Shown: in pieces, positions 20,915 to 29,835 of the stretch
Layout: the number at the start of each line of letters is the position of its first letter
How positions within the stretch are numbered: position 1 is the stretch's first letter
Assembly: GCF_037023735.1 (NCBI RefSeq)
Contig: NZ_CP146069.1
Location: forward strand, 2,273,501-2,337,500
From: Roseovarius sp. S88
GTDB taxonomy: Bacteria > Pseudomonadota > Alphaproteobacteria > Rhodobacterales > Rhodobacteraceae
DNA length: 64,000 nt
Reading direction: 5' to 3'
Notes under the pieces: model-generated
What the model was told of the DNA's origin: nothing
The model's database searches: none
The model's input: the letters and a program-made list of their open reading frames with translations, nothing else
Translations under genes and position numbers: made by a program

Positions 20915-21556
20915 TCAGGACCCCGCTTTCACATATTTCTGCACGATCTGGCTCACCTGTTCGGGCGGTAGTATGGGTGGCACTTGAGTGAGGACATTTC
21001 CCGCAGGATCAAGCACATAGATAAAGCTGCCATGGCTGTAGATCGGCCCATATTGCGGGTCGTCAAAGAGATGCTCGAACTCCACATTATACGCCTCATA
21101 GGCCACGTTCAGCGCCTCTGGCGTACCCGTCAGGCCCAAAAGACGGTTTGAGATTTTGGCAAGGCTTGGCCCCATGGTTTCAACGCTGTCCAGCTTGGGA
21201 TCAATCGTCACCACAAGCGCCTGCGCCGCGACACCATCCGTTTCAAGCTGCTCCGCCGCCTGCGCCATCATCGGCAAGGCAGCACTGCAGATGCCCGGAC
21301 AGTTGGCATAGCCGAAGAACAGCAGTTGATACTTACCATCAGGATCAGCTTGAGTTCGCTCCGCGCCGGTATGGTCCAAAAGCGCAAACGGCCCGCCAAC
21401 CTCCCACGGCAGCGCGGTCGGCGCATTTTTCAGCGCCTCCTCCACTTGCGGCGAAATCGCTGTTGCCGCAGAGCCGCCGCTGTGATCCTCGCCGTCATGG
21501 GCCTGAGCTGCGACGGCCAGTGAACCGGCCGCCAACAGTGTCATCGCGCGCTTCAT
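20915..21556 (-). CDS. SCO1/SenC family protein
   Basis: Exported thioredoxin-fold copper chaperone or thiol reductase of 213 residues. A signal peptide ends near A18. The Cu/thiol motif is C86-P-G-I-C90 in GYANCPGICS, with the distal ligand H175 in SHGSFIYVLD. Extra histidines lie at the mature N-terminus (AHDGEDHSGG). SCO proteins usually help assemble CuA of cytochrome oxidase, but here the gene ends an operon with two unrecognised exported proteins. Its ATG overlaps the TGA of the upstream gene. The start at 21556 was chosen over a codon 12 bases upstream because of that overlap. Confidence 0.9.
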   Translation of the reverse strand: MKRAMTLLAAGSLAVAAQAHDGEDHSGGSAATAISPQVEEALKNAPTALPWEVGGPFALLDHTGAERTQADPDGKYQLLFFGYANCPGICSAALPMMAQAAEQLETDGVAAQALVVTIDPKLDSVETMGPSLAKISNRLLGLTGTPEALNVAYEAYNVEFEHLFDDPQYGPIYSHGSFIYVLDPAGNVLTQVPPILPPEQVSQIVQKYVKAGS

Positions 21557-22128
21557 TCCGAAAACCACTCGGCAATGAATTTCTCATCCGTCTCAAGCCC
21601 TAGCCCGAGATATCCGTTCGCCTCGATTTTCGCCTTCACGCGCGGGTCGCGGCGGAACCACGGGCCTTTGCCCTTGGCTTCGGGGTGTGCAGCGGCCCAT
21701 TTTTTGGTCCATGTGTTGGCCTTGACCCAGTCCGCATCGCCCACATTGCGAATTTTCTGGATGAGGTAAACATTCTTCGCACCCAGATCCGGATCTTCGA
21801 TCATCAACCCGTCGACCTCGACATCAGCCTGGCAGTAAGGCGCCAATTCCACCGCCGCTCCGGTAAAGGCTGCCTGGCTGTTCTTATTGGGATAGACCAG
21901 CACACCGTCTGCCGCGCGCAACAGGCCCAACTGGCGTTTGCCATCGCCGCAATTGTCCGGGCAGTCCCCGGACAACTCACAGAGGATGTCGACCACCTTG
22001 GCTTCAAACCGCGCGGGCTGTTCGGCGAAAAGGTTCCAGCTCTTGGCCTCGGAATTGGCTGAGAAATCTTCGGCCGCCGCGCCCAGTGGAAGCGCCATGG
22101 AGGCCAGTGACAAAACCAGTTTTTTCAT
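21553..22128 (-). CDS. Exported cysteine-containing protein of unknown function (paralogue 2)
   Basis: A signal peptide (MKKLVLSLASMALPLGAAAEDF) is followed by a mature part of about 170 residues. The region VVDILCELSGDC-x2-NC then LGLL-x3-DGVLVY resembles the upstream gene product (IIDTWCYYSG ... CALWC ... VGLL-x-x-DGQVYMVL), so the two look like divergent copies. The C-terminal part is rich in Trp, Lys and Glu and has no recognised domain. The start at 22128 gives the signal peptide and has GAGG seven bases upstream; the ATG at 22140 overlaps the preceding stop. The gene lies between its putative paralogue and a SCO gene, suggesting a metal- or thiol-handling role, which is inference only. 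Confidence 0.75.
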   Translation of the reverse strand: MKKLVLSLASMALPLGAAAEDFSANSEAKSWNLFAEQPARFEAKVVDILCELSGDCPDNCGDGKRQLGLLRAADGVLVYPNKNSQAAFTGAAVELAPYCQADVEVDGLMIEDPDLGAKNVYLIQKIRNVGDADWVKANTWTKKWAAAHPEAKGKGPWFRRDPRVKAKIEANGYLGLGLETDEKFIAEWFSE

Positions 22129-22136
22129 AACAGGCC

Positions 22137-22586
22137 TCATTTCTTGGGTTTCGGGATGGCAAAGCCCGGCACGGGGCCGTAATCTTCGTGGTTGAGATTG
22201 GTGATGCCCAGATCAGACACGACTTCTTCCACCACGAGGTAATTCAGACCATCGCGTTTGTAGAGGATACCGTCCGCCTCAATCACATGGCTGGCCAGTT
22301 TGAGCTGCGTGTCGCCGCTGGCCGAGCTGTCATCGCCCTCGATCTTGAGCACCATGTAAACTTGACCATCCTCCCCCAGAAGACCCACGGGGATACCACC
22401 CGCAGAACACCACAGAGCACAGGTGTGGTGCGCGGAGCCGACCACGGCGTCCGGTCCTCCCATGACACCGGAGTAATAGCACCAGGTGTCGATGATCTCA
22501 CCCTTGATCTGAATGCGCTCCCCCTCGGCGGCAAACCCTGCCATAGGGGCCAACGCAAGAACTGCGGTTAGTAGTGTTCGTTTCAT
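22137..22586 (-). CDS. Exported cysteine-containing protein of unknown function (paralogue 1)
   Basis: First gene of a three-gene minus-strand operon with SCO. A signal peptide (MKRTLLTAVLALAPMAGFA) is followed by about 130 residues with IIDTWCYYSGVMGG and, after a short spacer, HHTCALWCSAGG, a His/Cys arrangement suited to binding a metal or making disulfides. The fold may be a small beta barrel. The ATG at 22586 has GGGGAGG nine bases upstream; another ATG at 22595 abuts that same motif and is less likely. The TGA overlaps the next gene's possible start. I do not recognise the family. Confidence 0.75.
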   Translation of the reverse strand: MKRTLLTAVLALAPMAGFAAEGERIQIKGEIIDTWCYYSGVMGGPDAVVGSAHHTCALWCSAGGIPVGLLGEDGQVYMVLKIEGDDSSASGDTQLKLASHVIEADGILYKRDGLNYLVVEEVVSDLGITNLNHEDYGPVPGFAIPKPKK

Positions 22587-22807
22587 ATGGCTCATCCTCC
22601 CCGAGCTGTGCTTATGTCCACCCAAACATGCAGCCCCGCAGGCAAACAAGCGATTTATCGGGGAGGTTGCATCCTGCTCACGCAGGCTGACACGGCAAAA
22701 CCCTTTAAAAGCAAAGCAGACAGGCAAGTTTGACCCAGGCCGCTTGACGCAATTGTGAAAATCGATGCGCCGGGTCCGCACAATACTTAGTCAATTTTTT
22801 GAAAGTT

Positions 22808-22891
22808 TGGTGCGGGTGAAGGGACTCGAACCCCCACGCCAAAGGCGCCAGAACCTAAATCTGGTGCGTCTACCAATTCCGCCACACCCGC
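22808..22891 (-). tRNA. tRNA-Leu (anticodon UAG)
   Basis: The sequence folds as a class II tRNA of 84 bases including the encoded 3' CCA: acceptor stem GCGGGTG/CACCCGC, D arm with AATTGGTAGACGC, anticodon loop TTTAGGT (anticodon TAG), a variable arm CGCCTTTGGCG, and the T arm with GGTTCGAGTCC. It reads CUA and, by wobble, other CUN leucine codons. Confidence 0.97.
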
Positions 22892-23007
22892 ATCGACGCG
22901 CCTCTTAGCAAAGCAAGGGCCGGGATGCGAGAGCAAATCGACCGGGCGCGAGAGTAATTTGGCCGCAAAGAAAACGCGCGACATTTACGGAATCTTGCCA
23001 TAATCTC

Positions 23008-23538
23008 ATGCAAAAAACAGGCAAGATCAGAGCGAGTGGGCCGATGACGGCATGTAAGATCAGCCAGGCTGATACAGAAGATACGTGTATTCCTTTGAAA
23101 CCAATCGGGATTTTACCCGGTGCTGTCGTGCTGACGCTGGATGGCGAGACGCCGGTTGAGGCGCTGCGCCCCGGCGCGCGGGTGATCACACGCGATCAGG
23201 GCATGGCAGTGCTGCGCCGCATCACGCGACAGACAGTTGAGACATATGCCGTGCAAATCCTTGCCGGGTCGTTGGGGCATACGCGCCCCGAGAGGGATGT
23301 CATCCTACCAGCAGAGCAACCCATGCTCATTCGTGATTGGCGCGCCGAGGCGCTCTTTGGTGCGGCGCAGGCGCTTGTGCCCGCGCGGCGGCTTGTTGAT
23401 GGTGAGTTTATCACCGATCTGGGAATGCAACGGATGGCGCTTTTCACGCTGCAGTTTGACATGCCGCATGTCATCTACGCTGACGGGCTGGAATTGGGCA
23501 GTGATCCTGTGGCGCAAAGCACGTCACGGGCAGCTTAA
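23008..23538 (+). CDS. Small Hint-domain protein with degenerate active site
   Basis: Protein of 176 residues with the Hedgehog/intein (Hint_2) pattern: PGAVVLTLDGETPVEALRPGARVITRD, then LPAEQPMLI and LVDGEFITDLGMQRMALFTLQF. The position of the catalytic Cys is Gly (IGILPG), and the His of the S/T-x-x-H block is Gln (LPAEQPML). Self-cleavage is therefore unlikely. There is no secretion-type N-terminal repeat domain. An ATG at 23044 is an alternative start. The gene is convergent with the nnr gene, 3 bases apart. Confidence 0.75.
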   Translation: MQKTGKIRASGPMTACKISQADTEDTCIPLKPIGILPGAVVLTLDGETPVEALRPGARVITRDQGMAVLRRITRQTVETYAVQILAGSLGHTRPERDVILPAEQPMLIRDWRAEALFGAAQALVPARRLVDGEFITDLGMQRMALFTLQFDMPHVIYADGLELGSDPVAQSTSRAA

Positions 23539-23541
23539 GAC

Positions 23542-25236
23542 TCAAAGGCCCAAGTTCCGAAACACCTTTGGCAGCTCCTCTGGCAAGTCCTCGGCAATCA
23601 GGCCGGGGCCAAAACTGAGCGCGCATTCCACATGCAGCCAGGCCGCCGTTTCCGCCGCCGACATCGGATCAATCCCGCGGGCCAGAAGCCCGGTGATGAA
23701 CCCCGCCAACACATCGCCTGACCCGGCTGTGGCCAGCCACGGGGCTGCGCGGTCGTATTGGGCAGAGTTGATCGAACAGCGCCCATCGGGGGCCGCAATC
23801 ACGGTTTCAGGCCCTTTGAAGAGCACCACGCACCCGGCCCGCGCCGCGGCCTCTCGTGTAGCATCGACCTTGGAATAGGCCGGGCCTTTGGTGGCGGGCG
23901 CGTTGAGTTTTTCGGCGATGTCCGGGAAAAGGCGGGCGAACTCGCCGGCGTGGGGGGTGAGGACGCAGGTATTGTGGAGTATGTGAAACAACGTTTCTGG
24001 CGCACCCTCAAAAGCAGTCAATGCATCCGCATCCAACACCGTAGGGCGGGGTTCCACCCCGCCACACACCACAGGAACAAACTCCCGCGCACGCTCAACG
24101 CCCAACCCCGGTCCAAGGCACAGCGCATTCAAACGGTCATCCTGCAAGACATTGGCCAGCGCCTCCGCGTCCTTGACCTGTTTGAGCATGATGGCGGTGA
24201 TCTGGCTCGCCACTTCCTGTTGCGCCGCAGACAGCACGCCGAGGGTGACCAGCCCTGCCCCAATGCGCAGCGCGCCTCTGGCAGCAAGTCGGGCGGCGCC
24301 GGTTTGGCCGGGAGGGCCAGAGAGGATGAGGGCGTGGCCGTGGTCATACTTGTGACGGCCAAGGCCAAATCGCTTATCAAGATCACGGCCCGGCCATATC
24401 CGTGAAGACCGGCCCTTGGGCAGCTCAAAATCAAGTTCAATGACCTGGTCAGGCATTCGCGGCGCCTTAAGATGCGCTGGATGCAAATCCTCTGCGCCAA
24501 GACCGATATCCACCACTCGAATAGCGCCACAGCTCTCACTCAAGACGTGTCCGATCTTCTTACGGTGAAACACAATCGTCAGGTCGGTCCGCAACAAGCG
24601 TCTTGATGCATCATCCTGCCACCACGCCCAAGACCTTTCAAAATTCCTGTCGTCATCGCCGGTTTCTGTCGGGCGTTCCGGCATGAGAAAGTGACCGCTG
24701 TCGCAATCAAGTCCGGACGGGCAATCAACTGCGGCAATGTGAAACGGAACCAGCCATGGGTGCGAGTCACCGACGTCGCGCTTGCGGACGGCGTGATGCG
24801 CATTGGCCAGCTCAAGCGGGATCGCACGCGACAATCCGGTGCCAAACATCGCATCGATCAGAAGTGCAGGACGTTTACCCGTGGCCGCCTCTTCCACCGT
24901 CAAAGGCCGGATATCTCCCATTTCCGCCCAAACATCCCGGGTTTTGCGTGCATCTGGCGAAAGTTTGTCCGCTTCGCCGAAAAACAGAACTTCGACAGTC
25001 CAACCCTTGTCGCGCAAGCGCCGCGCCACGACAAACCCGTCGCCGCCGTTGTTGCCCGGACCGCAGAGAACCACCGCCCGGTGCGGGGCTTTGGCCAGGT
25101 CCGGCCATTCCTCGAACACCGCCTCGACCACACCCCGCCCCGCGCGTTCCATCAGCTCAAGGCCCGTCACCTCACCCGACTCAATCGCGGCCTGTTCGAT
25201 GGCGCGCATTTGGGCTGCTGTGAGCAATTCGGTCAT
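23542..25236 (-). CDS. nnr: Bifunctional NAD(P)H-hydrate epimerase / ADP-dependent NAD(P)H-hydrate dehydratase
   Basis: Repairs hydrated NAD(P)H. The N-terminal YjeF epimerase domain (about 1-220) has GPGNNGGDG and DAMFGTGL; the C-terminal carbohydrate-kinase-like dehydratase domain has KYDHGHALILSG, CLGPGLG, VLDADAL, LTPHAGEF and GSGDVLAGFITGLLARG. The length is 564 residues. Two insertions are visible: a charged stretch after CPSGLDCDSG in the first domain, and about ten residues (CGGVEPRPT) before VLDADAL, encoded by a palindromic repeat. The ATG at 25236 has TAGGAGAGAG upstream; a longer frame adds 32 unconserved residues. Divergent from glnB. Confidence 0.94.
   Translation of the reverse strand: MTELLTAAQMRAIEQAAIESGEVTGLELMERAGRGVVEAVFEEWPDLAKAPHRAVVLCGPGNNGGDGFVVARRLRDKGWTVEVLFFGEADKLSPDARKTRDVWAEMGDIRPLTVEEAATGKRPALLIDAMFGTGLSRAIPLELANAHHAVRKRDVGDSHPWLVPFHIAAVDCPSGLDCDSGHFLMPERPTETGDDDRNFERSWAWWQDDASRRLLRTDLTIVFHRKKIGHVLSESCGAIRVVDIGLGAEDLHPAHLKAPRMPDQVIELDFELPKGRSSRIWPGRDLDKRFGLGRHKYDHGHALILSGPPGQTGAARLAARGALRIGAGLVTLGVLSAAQQEVASQITAIMLKQVKDAEALANVLQDDRLNALCLGPGLGVERAREFVPVVCGGVEPRPTVLDADALTAFEGAPETLFHILHNTCVLTPHAGEFARLFPDIAEKLNAPATKGPAYSKVDATREAAARAGCVVLFKGPETVIAAPDGRCSINSAQYDRAAPWLATAGSGDVLAGFITGLLARGIDPMSAAETAAWLHVECALSFGPGLIAEDLPEELPKVFRNLGL
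24041..24063. repeat. GTAGGGCGGGGT palindromic repeat inside a coding region
   Basis: GGCGGGGT-TCC-ACCCCGCC forms an 8-bp perfect hairpin preceded by GTAG. It is contained in frame within the dehydratase domain of the nnr gene and supplies residues CGGVEPRPT. Elements of this look are usually intergenic. Confidence 0.75.
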
Positions 25237-25282
25237 CTCTCTCCTACCCCTCGATTCAATTTCGCTCACTTCCTGTGCAATT

Positions 25283-25745
<463 letters not shown>

Positions 25746-25778
25746 CATCACTCCAAAACAGCAAGGGGATTAAGGACC

Positions 25779-27185
25779 ATGAGCGCAAAAGACTTGCTCA
25801 AGACGATCAAGGACGAGGATGTCGAGTATGTTGACATTCGTTTCACTGACCCACGGGGCAAACTGCAGCATGTGACGGTTATGGCCGATCAGGTCGATGA
25901 GGACTTTCTCGACGAAGGGTTCATGTTTGACGGATCCAGCATCGCAGGCTGGAAATCGATTGAAGCCTCGGACATGAAGCTGATGCCGGACACCAATTCG
26001 GGTTACATTGATCCCTTCTATGCAGAGAAGACTATGTGCGTGCATTGTTCGGTGGTCGAGCCAGATACGGGCGAAGCTTATGAGCGCGATCCACGTGGTA
26101 CGGCGCAAAAGGCTGAGGCCTACCTGAAATCCTCGGGCATTGGTGATGTGTCCTACTGGGGTCCGGAAGCCGAGTTCTTCTTGTTTGACGACGTGCGCTT
26201 CTCAACGTCGATCAACAAGGTGTCTTATGAAGTCGACGCGCTGGATGCGTCCTGGAACACTGACACCGAGTATGAGATGGGCAATATGGGCCATCGTCCC
26301 GGCGTCAAGGGCGGGTATTTCCCGGTGAACCCAATTGATGACGCACAGGACATCCGCTCTGAAATGCTCTCGACCATGAAACGTCTTGGCATGAAGGTCG
26401 ACAAGCATCACCACGAGGTGGCGTCCTGTCAGCACGAGCTGGGTCTGATCTTTGGCTCGCTCACCGAGCAAGCCGACGAGCTTCAGAAATACAAGTACGT
26501 CATTCACAATGTCGCCCAAGCCTATGGCAAGTCGGCGACCTTCATGCCCAAGCCCATCGCGGGCGATAACGGCACGGGCATGCACTGCAACATGTCGATC
26601 TGGAAAGATGGCAAACCTCTGTTTGCAGGCGATAAATATGCTGACCTCAGCCAGGAAGCGCTCTACTTCATTGGCGGCATCCTGAAGCACGCCAAGGCGC
26701 TGAACGCCTTCACCAACCCATCGACCAACAGCTACAAACGCCTGATCCCTGGCTTTGAAGCACCGGTTCTGCGGGCCTACTCCGCGCGTAACCGTTCAGG
26801 CTGTGTGCGGATCCCATGGACGGAAAGCCCCAAGGCCAAGCGCGTTGAGGCCCGTTTCCCGGATCCATCCGCCAACCCATACCTGTGCTTTGCGGCACTG
26901 CTCATGGCCGGGCTTGACGGCATCAACAACAAGATCGATCCAGGCGAGGCAATGGACAAGAACCTCTACGATCTGCCTGCCGAAGAGCTTGAAGGCATTC
27001 CAACAGTCTGTGGCTCTTTGCGTGAGGCGATTGACGAGCTCCGGGCAGATCATGCCTTCCTGCTGGCCGGTGACGTCTTCACCGAAAGCCAGATCGAGGG
27101 TTACATCGAGCTCAAGATGGAAGAAATCGAGGCGTATGAGCACACGCCACACCCGATGGAATTCCAGATGTATTACAGCTGCTAA
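25779..27185 (+). CDS. glnA: Glutamine synthetase type I
   Basis: Dodecameric enzyme joining ammonia to glutamate. At 468 residues it is almost the same length as the E. coli enzyme. Signatures are FDGSSIAGW (49-57), the metal site YWGPEAEFF (126-134), [12 protein letters not shown] (258-269), NRSGCVRIP and the adenylylation tyrosine Y397 in KNLYDLP. This identifies the GSI-beta type controlled by GlnE and PII. It lies downstream of glnB and upstream of a strong terminator. Confidence 0.98.
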   Translation: MSAKDLLKTIKDEDVEYVDIRFTDPRGKLQHVTVMADQVDEDFLDEGFMFDGSSIAGWKSIEASDMKLMPDTNSGYIDPFYAEKTMCVHCSVVEPDTGEAYERDPRGTAQKAEAYLKSSGIGDVSYWGPEAEFFLFDDVRFSTSINKVSYEVDALDASWNTDTEYEMGNMGHRPGVKGGYFPVNPIDDAQDIRSEMLSTMKRLGMKVDKHHHEVASCQHELGLIFGSLTEQADELQKYKYVIHNVAQAYGKSATFMPKPIAGDNGTGMHCNMSIWKDGKPLFAGDKYADLSQEALYFIGGILKHAKALNAFTNPSTNSYKRLIPGFEAPVLRAYSARNRSGCVRIPWTESPKAKRVEARFPDPSANPYLCFAALLMAGLDGINNKIDPGEAMDKNLYDLPAEELEGIPTVCGSLREAIDELRADHAFLLAGDVFTESQIEGYIELKMEEIEAYEHTPHPMEFQMYYSC

Positions 27186-27209
27186 GCGGCTCTGGGATAT
27201 CTCCCTGCT

Positions 27210-27236
27210 GGGCGCCCATCTTGGGCGCCCTTTTTT
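27210..27236 (+). terminator. Rho-independent terminator after glnA
   Basis: GGGCGCCC-ATCTT-GGGCGCCC followed by six T residues, 25 bases after the glnA stop. A textbook intrinsic terminator for the glnBA transcript. Confidence 0.95.
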
Positions 27237-27326
27237 GCGCAGTTCGGGCGAATTTTTAAAAGTCGTTGTCAGGTCAGGCAAGCAGGTTAAACTGCGCCGG
27301 TCTTTTGTAAGTACCGGAGAAATTTC

Positions 27327-28130
27327 ATGCTGCCTTCTTTCAAATCGCTTGCTTTGGGTTTTGGTCTGTCGCTGAGCGCAACGGCTGCGCTGGCCGCGCA
27401 ATGCGGAAACACTTCAGCAGGGTTTGACGCGTGGAAGGCGGCCTTTGCACAAGAGGCCAAGTCGGCCGGTGTGGGGCAACGTGGCCTTCAGGCGCTGGCT
27501 CAGGCGCAATACGCCAAGCGCACCATTGCCGCGGACCGCAATCAGAAGAGCTTCAAGTACAGTCTTGAGAAGTTCATGCAGGTGCGCGGTGCGAATGCGA
27601 TCATCTCGCAGGGGCGCAAACGCAAGGCGCAAAATGCGGCGTATTTTCAAGCCATTGAACAGCAATATGGCGTGCCAGCCGGTGTGATCCTGGCGATTCA
27701 CGGCATGGAAACCGGCTTTGGCGGGTTTATGGGCGACAGTTCGGTCGTCTCGGCCATTGTCACGCTCAGTTTTGATTGCCGTCGGTCTGATTTCTTCAAA
27801 CCACATGCAATTGGCGCTTTGAAGCTGGTCGATCGCGGCAGCATAACCGGGTCGACCAAGGGCGCGAAACATGGCGAGTTGGGACACACACAGTTCCTGC
27901 CAGGTAATGCGCTGAAATACGGCGTGGATGGCAATGGTGACGGGCGCGTGGATTTTTACAACCAGACAGATGCCCTTGTTTCCACAGCAAATTTCCTGCG
28001 TCAGAAGGGGTGGAAACCCGGTCAGGGCTATCAGCCTGGCCAACCCAATTTCCGTGCAATTCAGGCCTGGAACGCCGCAGGCGTGTATCAAAAAGCCATT
28101 GCGATCATGGCCGCAAAGATTGACGGCTGA
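27327..28130 (+). CDS. Lytic murein transglycosylase (MltB/SLT_2 type)
   Basis: Exported peptidoglycan lytic enzyme of 267 residues with a signal peptide ending near A23. The catalytic Glu is probably E128 in LAIHGMETGFGGFMGDSSV, the counterpart of the usual A-I-W-G-x-E-S-x-F-G. The MltB-like features GELGHTQFLPGNALKYGVDGNGDGRVDF and TANFLRQKGWKPGQGY follow. It cleaves the MurNAc-GlcNAc bond forming anhydro ends. Monocistronic, after the glnA terminator. Confidence 0.9.
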   Translation: MLPSFKSLALGFGLSLSATAALAAQCGNTSAGFDAWKAAFAQEAKSAGVGQRGLQALAQAQYAKRTIAADRNQKSFKYSLEKFMQVRGANAIISQGRKRKAQNAAYFQAIEQQYGVPAGVILAIHGMETGFGGFMGDSSVVSAIVTLSFDCRRSDFFKPHAIGALKLVDRGSITGSTKGAKHGELGHTQFLPGNALKYGVDGNGDGRVDFYNQTDALVSTANFLRQKGWKPGQGYQPGQPNFRAIQAWNAAGVYQKAIAIMAAKIDG

Positions 28131-28296
28131 AGCGTCAACAGACTGTTTCCTGATGAGGCGCATTATTGCCCGGAAAAGCCATATTTGGCGGCGTTTCCCA
28201 GAGCAAAGGTCATGAAGAGGTCAAATTCTTATCCCATCACCGGCGCAGTTTTGGGGAAAACTATTTGAGTAAATTTATTCGTAGGTAAGGGTAAAC

Positions 28297-29073
28297 ATGC
28301 ACAGCCAGGATCACGGGGCTATTGTTGCATTTGGTTATCGCAGCGGTGAGATACCACCGGTGTCTGCCATCGCGTCTCGCGTTCGAAAAGCCATGCAAGT
28401 GGCTGATGACAGACCTGCGGCGCTGTCCTGGGAGGGACAGGACATAGCCGTTCTCGATCATGTCGGCGTGCGCGTGGCCATTGGACGTCAGAATGCCACG
28501 GCTGAAGGGTTTTGCAGTCATCTTGTGATGGCTGTGGGCAACGCTCCAGACATGGACGGCGCGCGACCCAACCGCAAAACTCATTCCAAAAGGGCCGACC
28601 GACTGGCGGCCTGGGTGGAACAGACGATGCCCTATGACACGGTCCTGCGCGCAGAGACGCCAGAGGATGTGGATGGTAAACTGGTCCGCAGTTTTCTGGA
28701 ACTTCTGGAGCATGCCGAAGGCATGGCACCAGACGAGAAAGCCGTTGGAACACAGCCTCTTGTTGACCTGTCTTCCGACGCAGACGCGTCTGTGATTGAC
28801 CCGCCTGTTGTGGCTCCGCCCGCGCCCAAGGCCAAACCTGTGCGCGATCGTTTTGATCCCAGTGGTATCATTGAGCTGGACGATCTGGCAGAGCCATTAC
28901 CGGAATCGCCGCAGTGGCTTCAGGATCAGGCCGAACCAACGGAACCCTTGCGTTTGACAGTCCACACGATGGCCTTGTCCCTGATGCTCTACAGCGCACC
29001 GCTTGGAGCGTTCCTTTTCACCTATTCCATGCTGCGCGACATCACCAAGAAGAAAGACGAAGAGACTGCCTAA
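28297..29073 (+). CDS. Conserved-looking hypothetical protein with C-terminal membrane helix
   Basis: I do not recognise this 258-residue protein. The N-terminal 150 residues appear globular (with VAIGRQNATAEGFCSHLVMAVG). A proline-rich acidic linker follows (about 160-190), and a single hydrophobic helix (about 226-246) is followed by a positively charged tail (DITKKKDE). This layout suggests a cytoplasmic domain tethered to the inner membrane by its C-terminus. AAGG precedes the ATG. It is convergent with the DUF3445 gene, with only 3 bases between the stops. Confidence 0.7.
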   Translation: MHSQDHGAIVAFGYRSGEIPPVSAIASRVRKAMQVADDRPAALSWEGQDIAVLDHVGVRVAIGRQNATAEGFCSHLVMAVGNAPDMDGARPNRKTHSKRADRLAAWVEQTMPYDTVLRAETPEDVDGKLVRSFLELLEHAEGMAPDEKAVGTQPLVDLSSDADASVIDPPVVAPPAPKAKPVRDRFDPSGIIELDDLAEPLPESPQWLQDQAEPTEPLRLTVHTMALSLMLYSAPLGAFLFTYSMLRDITKKKDEETA

Positions 29074-29076
29074 AGG

Positions 29077-29835
29077 TCACGCGTCGTTTTCTTCTCCGGG
29101 CGCCATCGATTTGGCAATCACAAAGGTATGTATTGAAAACACGCAGGCCCGCGTTTTGGGCAGGCGCAAAACGCATTGGCGCTCTGAACGAAAATAGGGA
29201 AAAACCGCCGCGTGCAAACCCTGATACTCTCCATGCCGGCGCTCCGGTTGAAAGAGTTCTGGATCGGCATAGTGCAATGCGTTGAACCGCCATAGAGGCC
29301 GGTCGGGCTGCACCCCGTCGAAAAGCCGCTGCACCCGCTGGGCGATTTTGGCATCATAATTTGGAACCGGGTCATGGATGGTCGTGAGCGGGCGACCGAT
29401 CTTTTGCGACAGGTGCCAGTTTGCCGGAAAGCACAGCGCGGCGGCAGTCAGCACATGCTCATCTCCGTGTTTTTGCAGCACACATAGATCTTCCTGAACA
29501 AGCTGTCCCAGCGTGACCATAGGTGCGGTGCAATCAAGCGGGACCGTCTTTTGGTCGGGGCGCGTCACCTGCGTGGTTTCAACCCGATATCCCTCGGCGT
29601 GCGCGCCGAGCCAAAGCACCACCATATCCAAGAGCTCTTGCGCGGCGTCCTCACTGCCCTCTTGCATGGCAATGACGTCATCGCGCCGAGTTGCGATCAG
29701 CTCATCGCGCAGCGCCATCTGCCCGGCGAAAGCGTCGTCTTGCCAAATCCAGTCTTCCATGCGCAGCGGAGACACACCCGGCAGGGACTTGGTCGAAACA
29801 TCGTAAGGAATTTTATCTTGCAGGATCAGAGTCAT
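29077..29835 (-). CDS. DUF3445 family protein (heme-dependent oxidative N-demethylase-like)
   Basis: Protein of 252 residues with the DUF3445 landmarks: LSPLRMEDWIWQDD-type N-terminus, LVQEDLCVLQKHGDEHVLTAAALCFPANWHLSQKIGRPLTTIHDPVPNY-type core (described in pieces), and the W-R-F-N ending. Family members have been linked to heme-dependent oxidative N-demethylation; the substrate here is unknown. The ATG at 29835 overlaps the TGA of the DUF6314 gene, so the two are translationally coupled. Confidence 0.85.
   Translation of the reverse strand: MTLILQDKIPYDVSTKSLPGVSPLRMEDWIWQDDAFAGQMALRDELIATRRDDVIAMQEGSEDAAQELLDMVVLWLGAHAEGYRVETTQVTRPDQKTVPLDCTAPMVTLGQLVQEDLCVLQKHGDEHVLTAAALCFPANWHLSQKIGRPLTTIHDPVPNYDAKIAQRVQRLFDGVQPDRPLWRFNALHYADPELFQPERRHGEYQGLHAAVFPYFRSERQCVLRLPKTRACVFSIHTFVIAKSMAPGEENDA

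Noticed and set aside
22587..22807. Possible riboswitch leader ahead of the exported-protein operon
   Set aside because: The 220-base leader has no recognisable conserved box or clear aptamer-like folding that I can support by eye.
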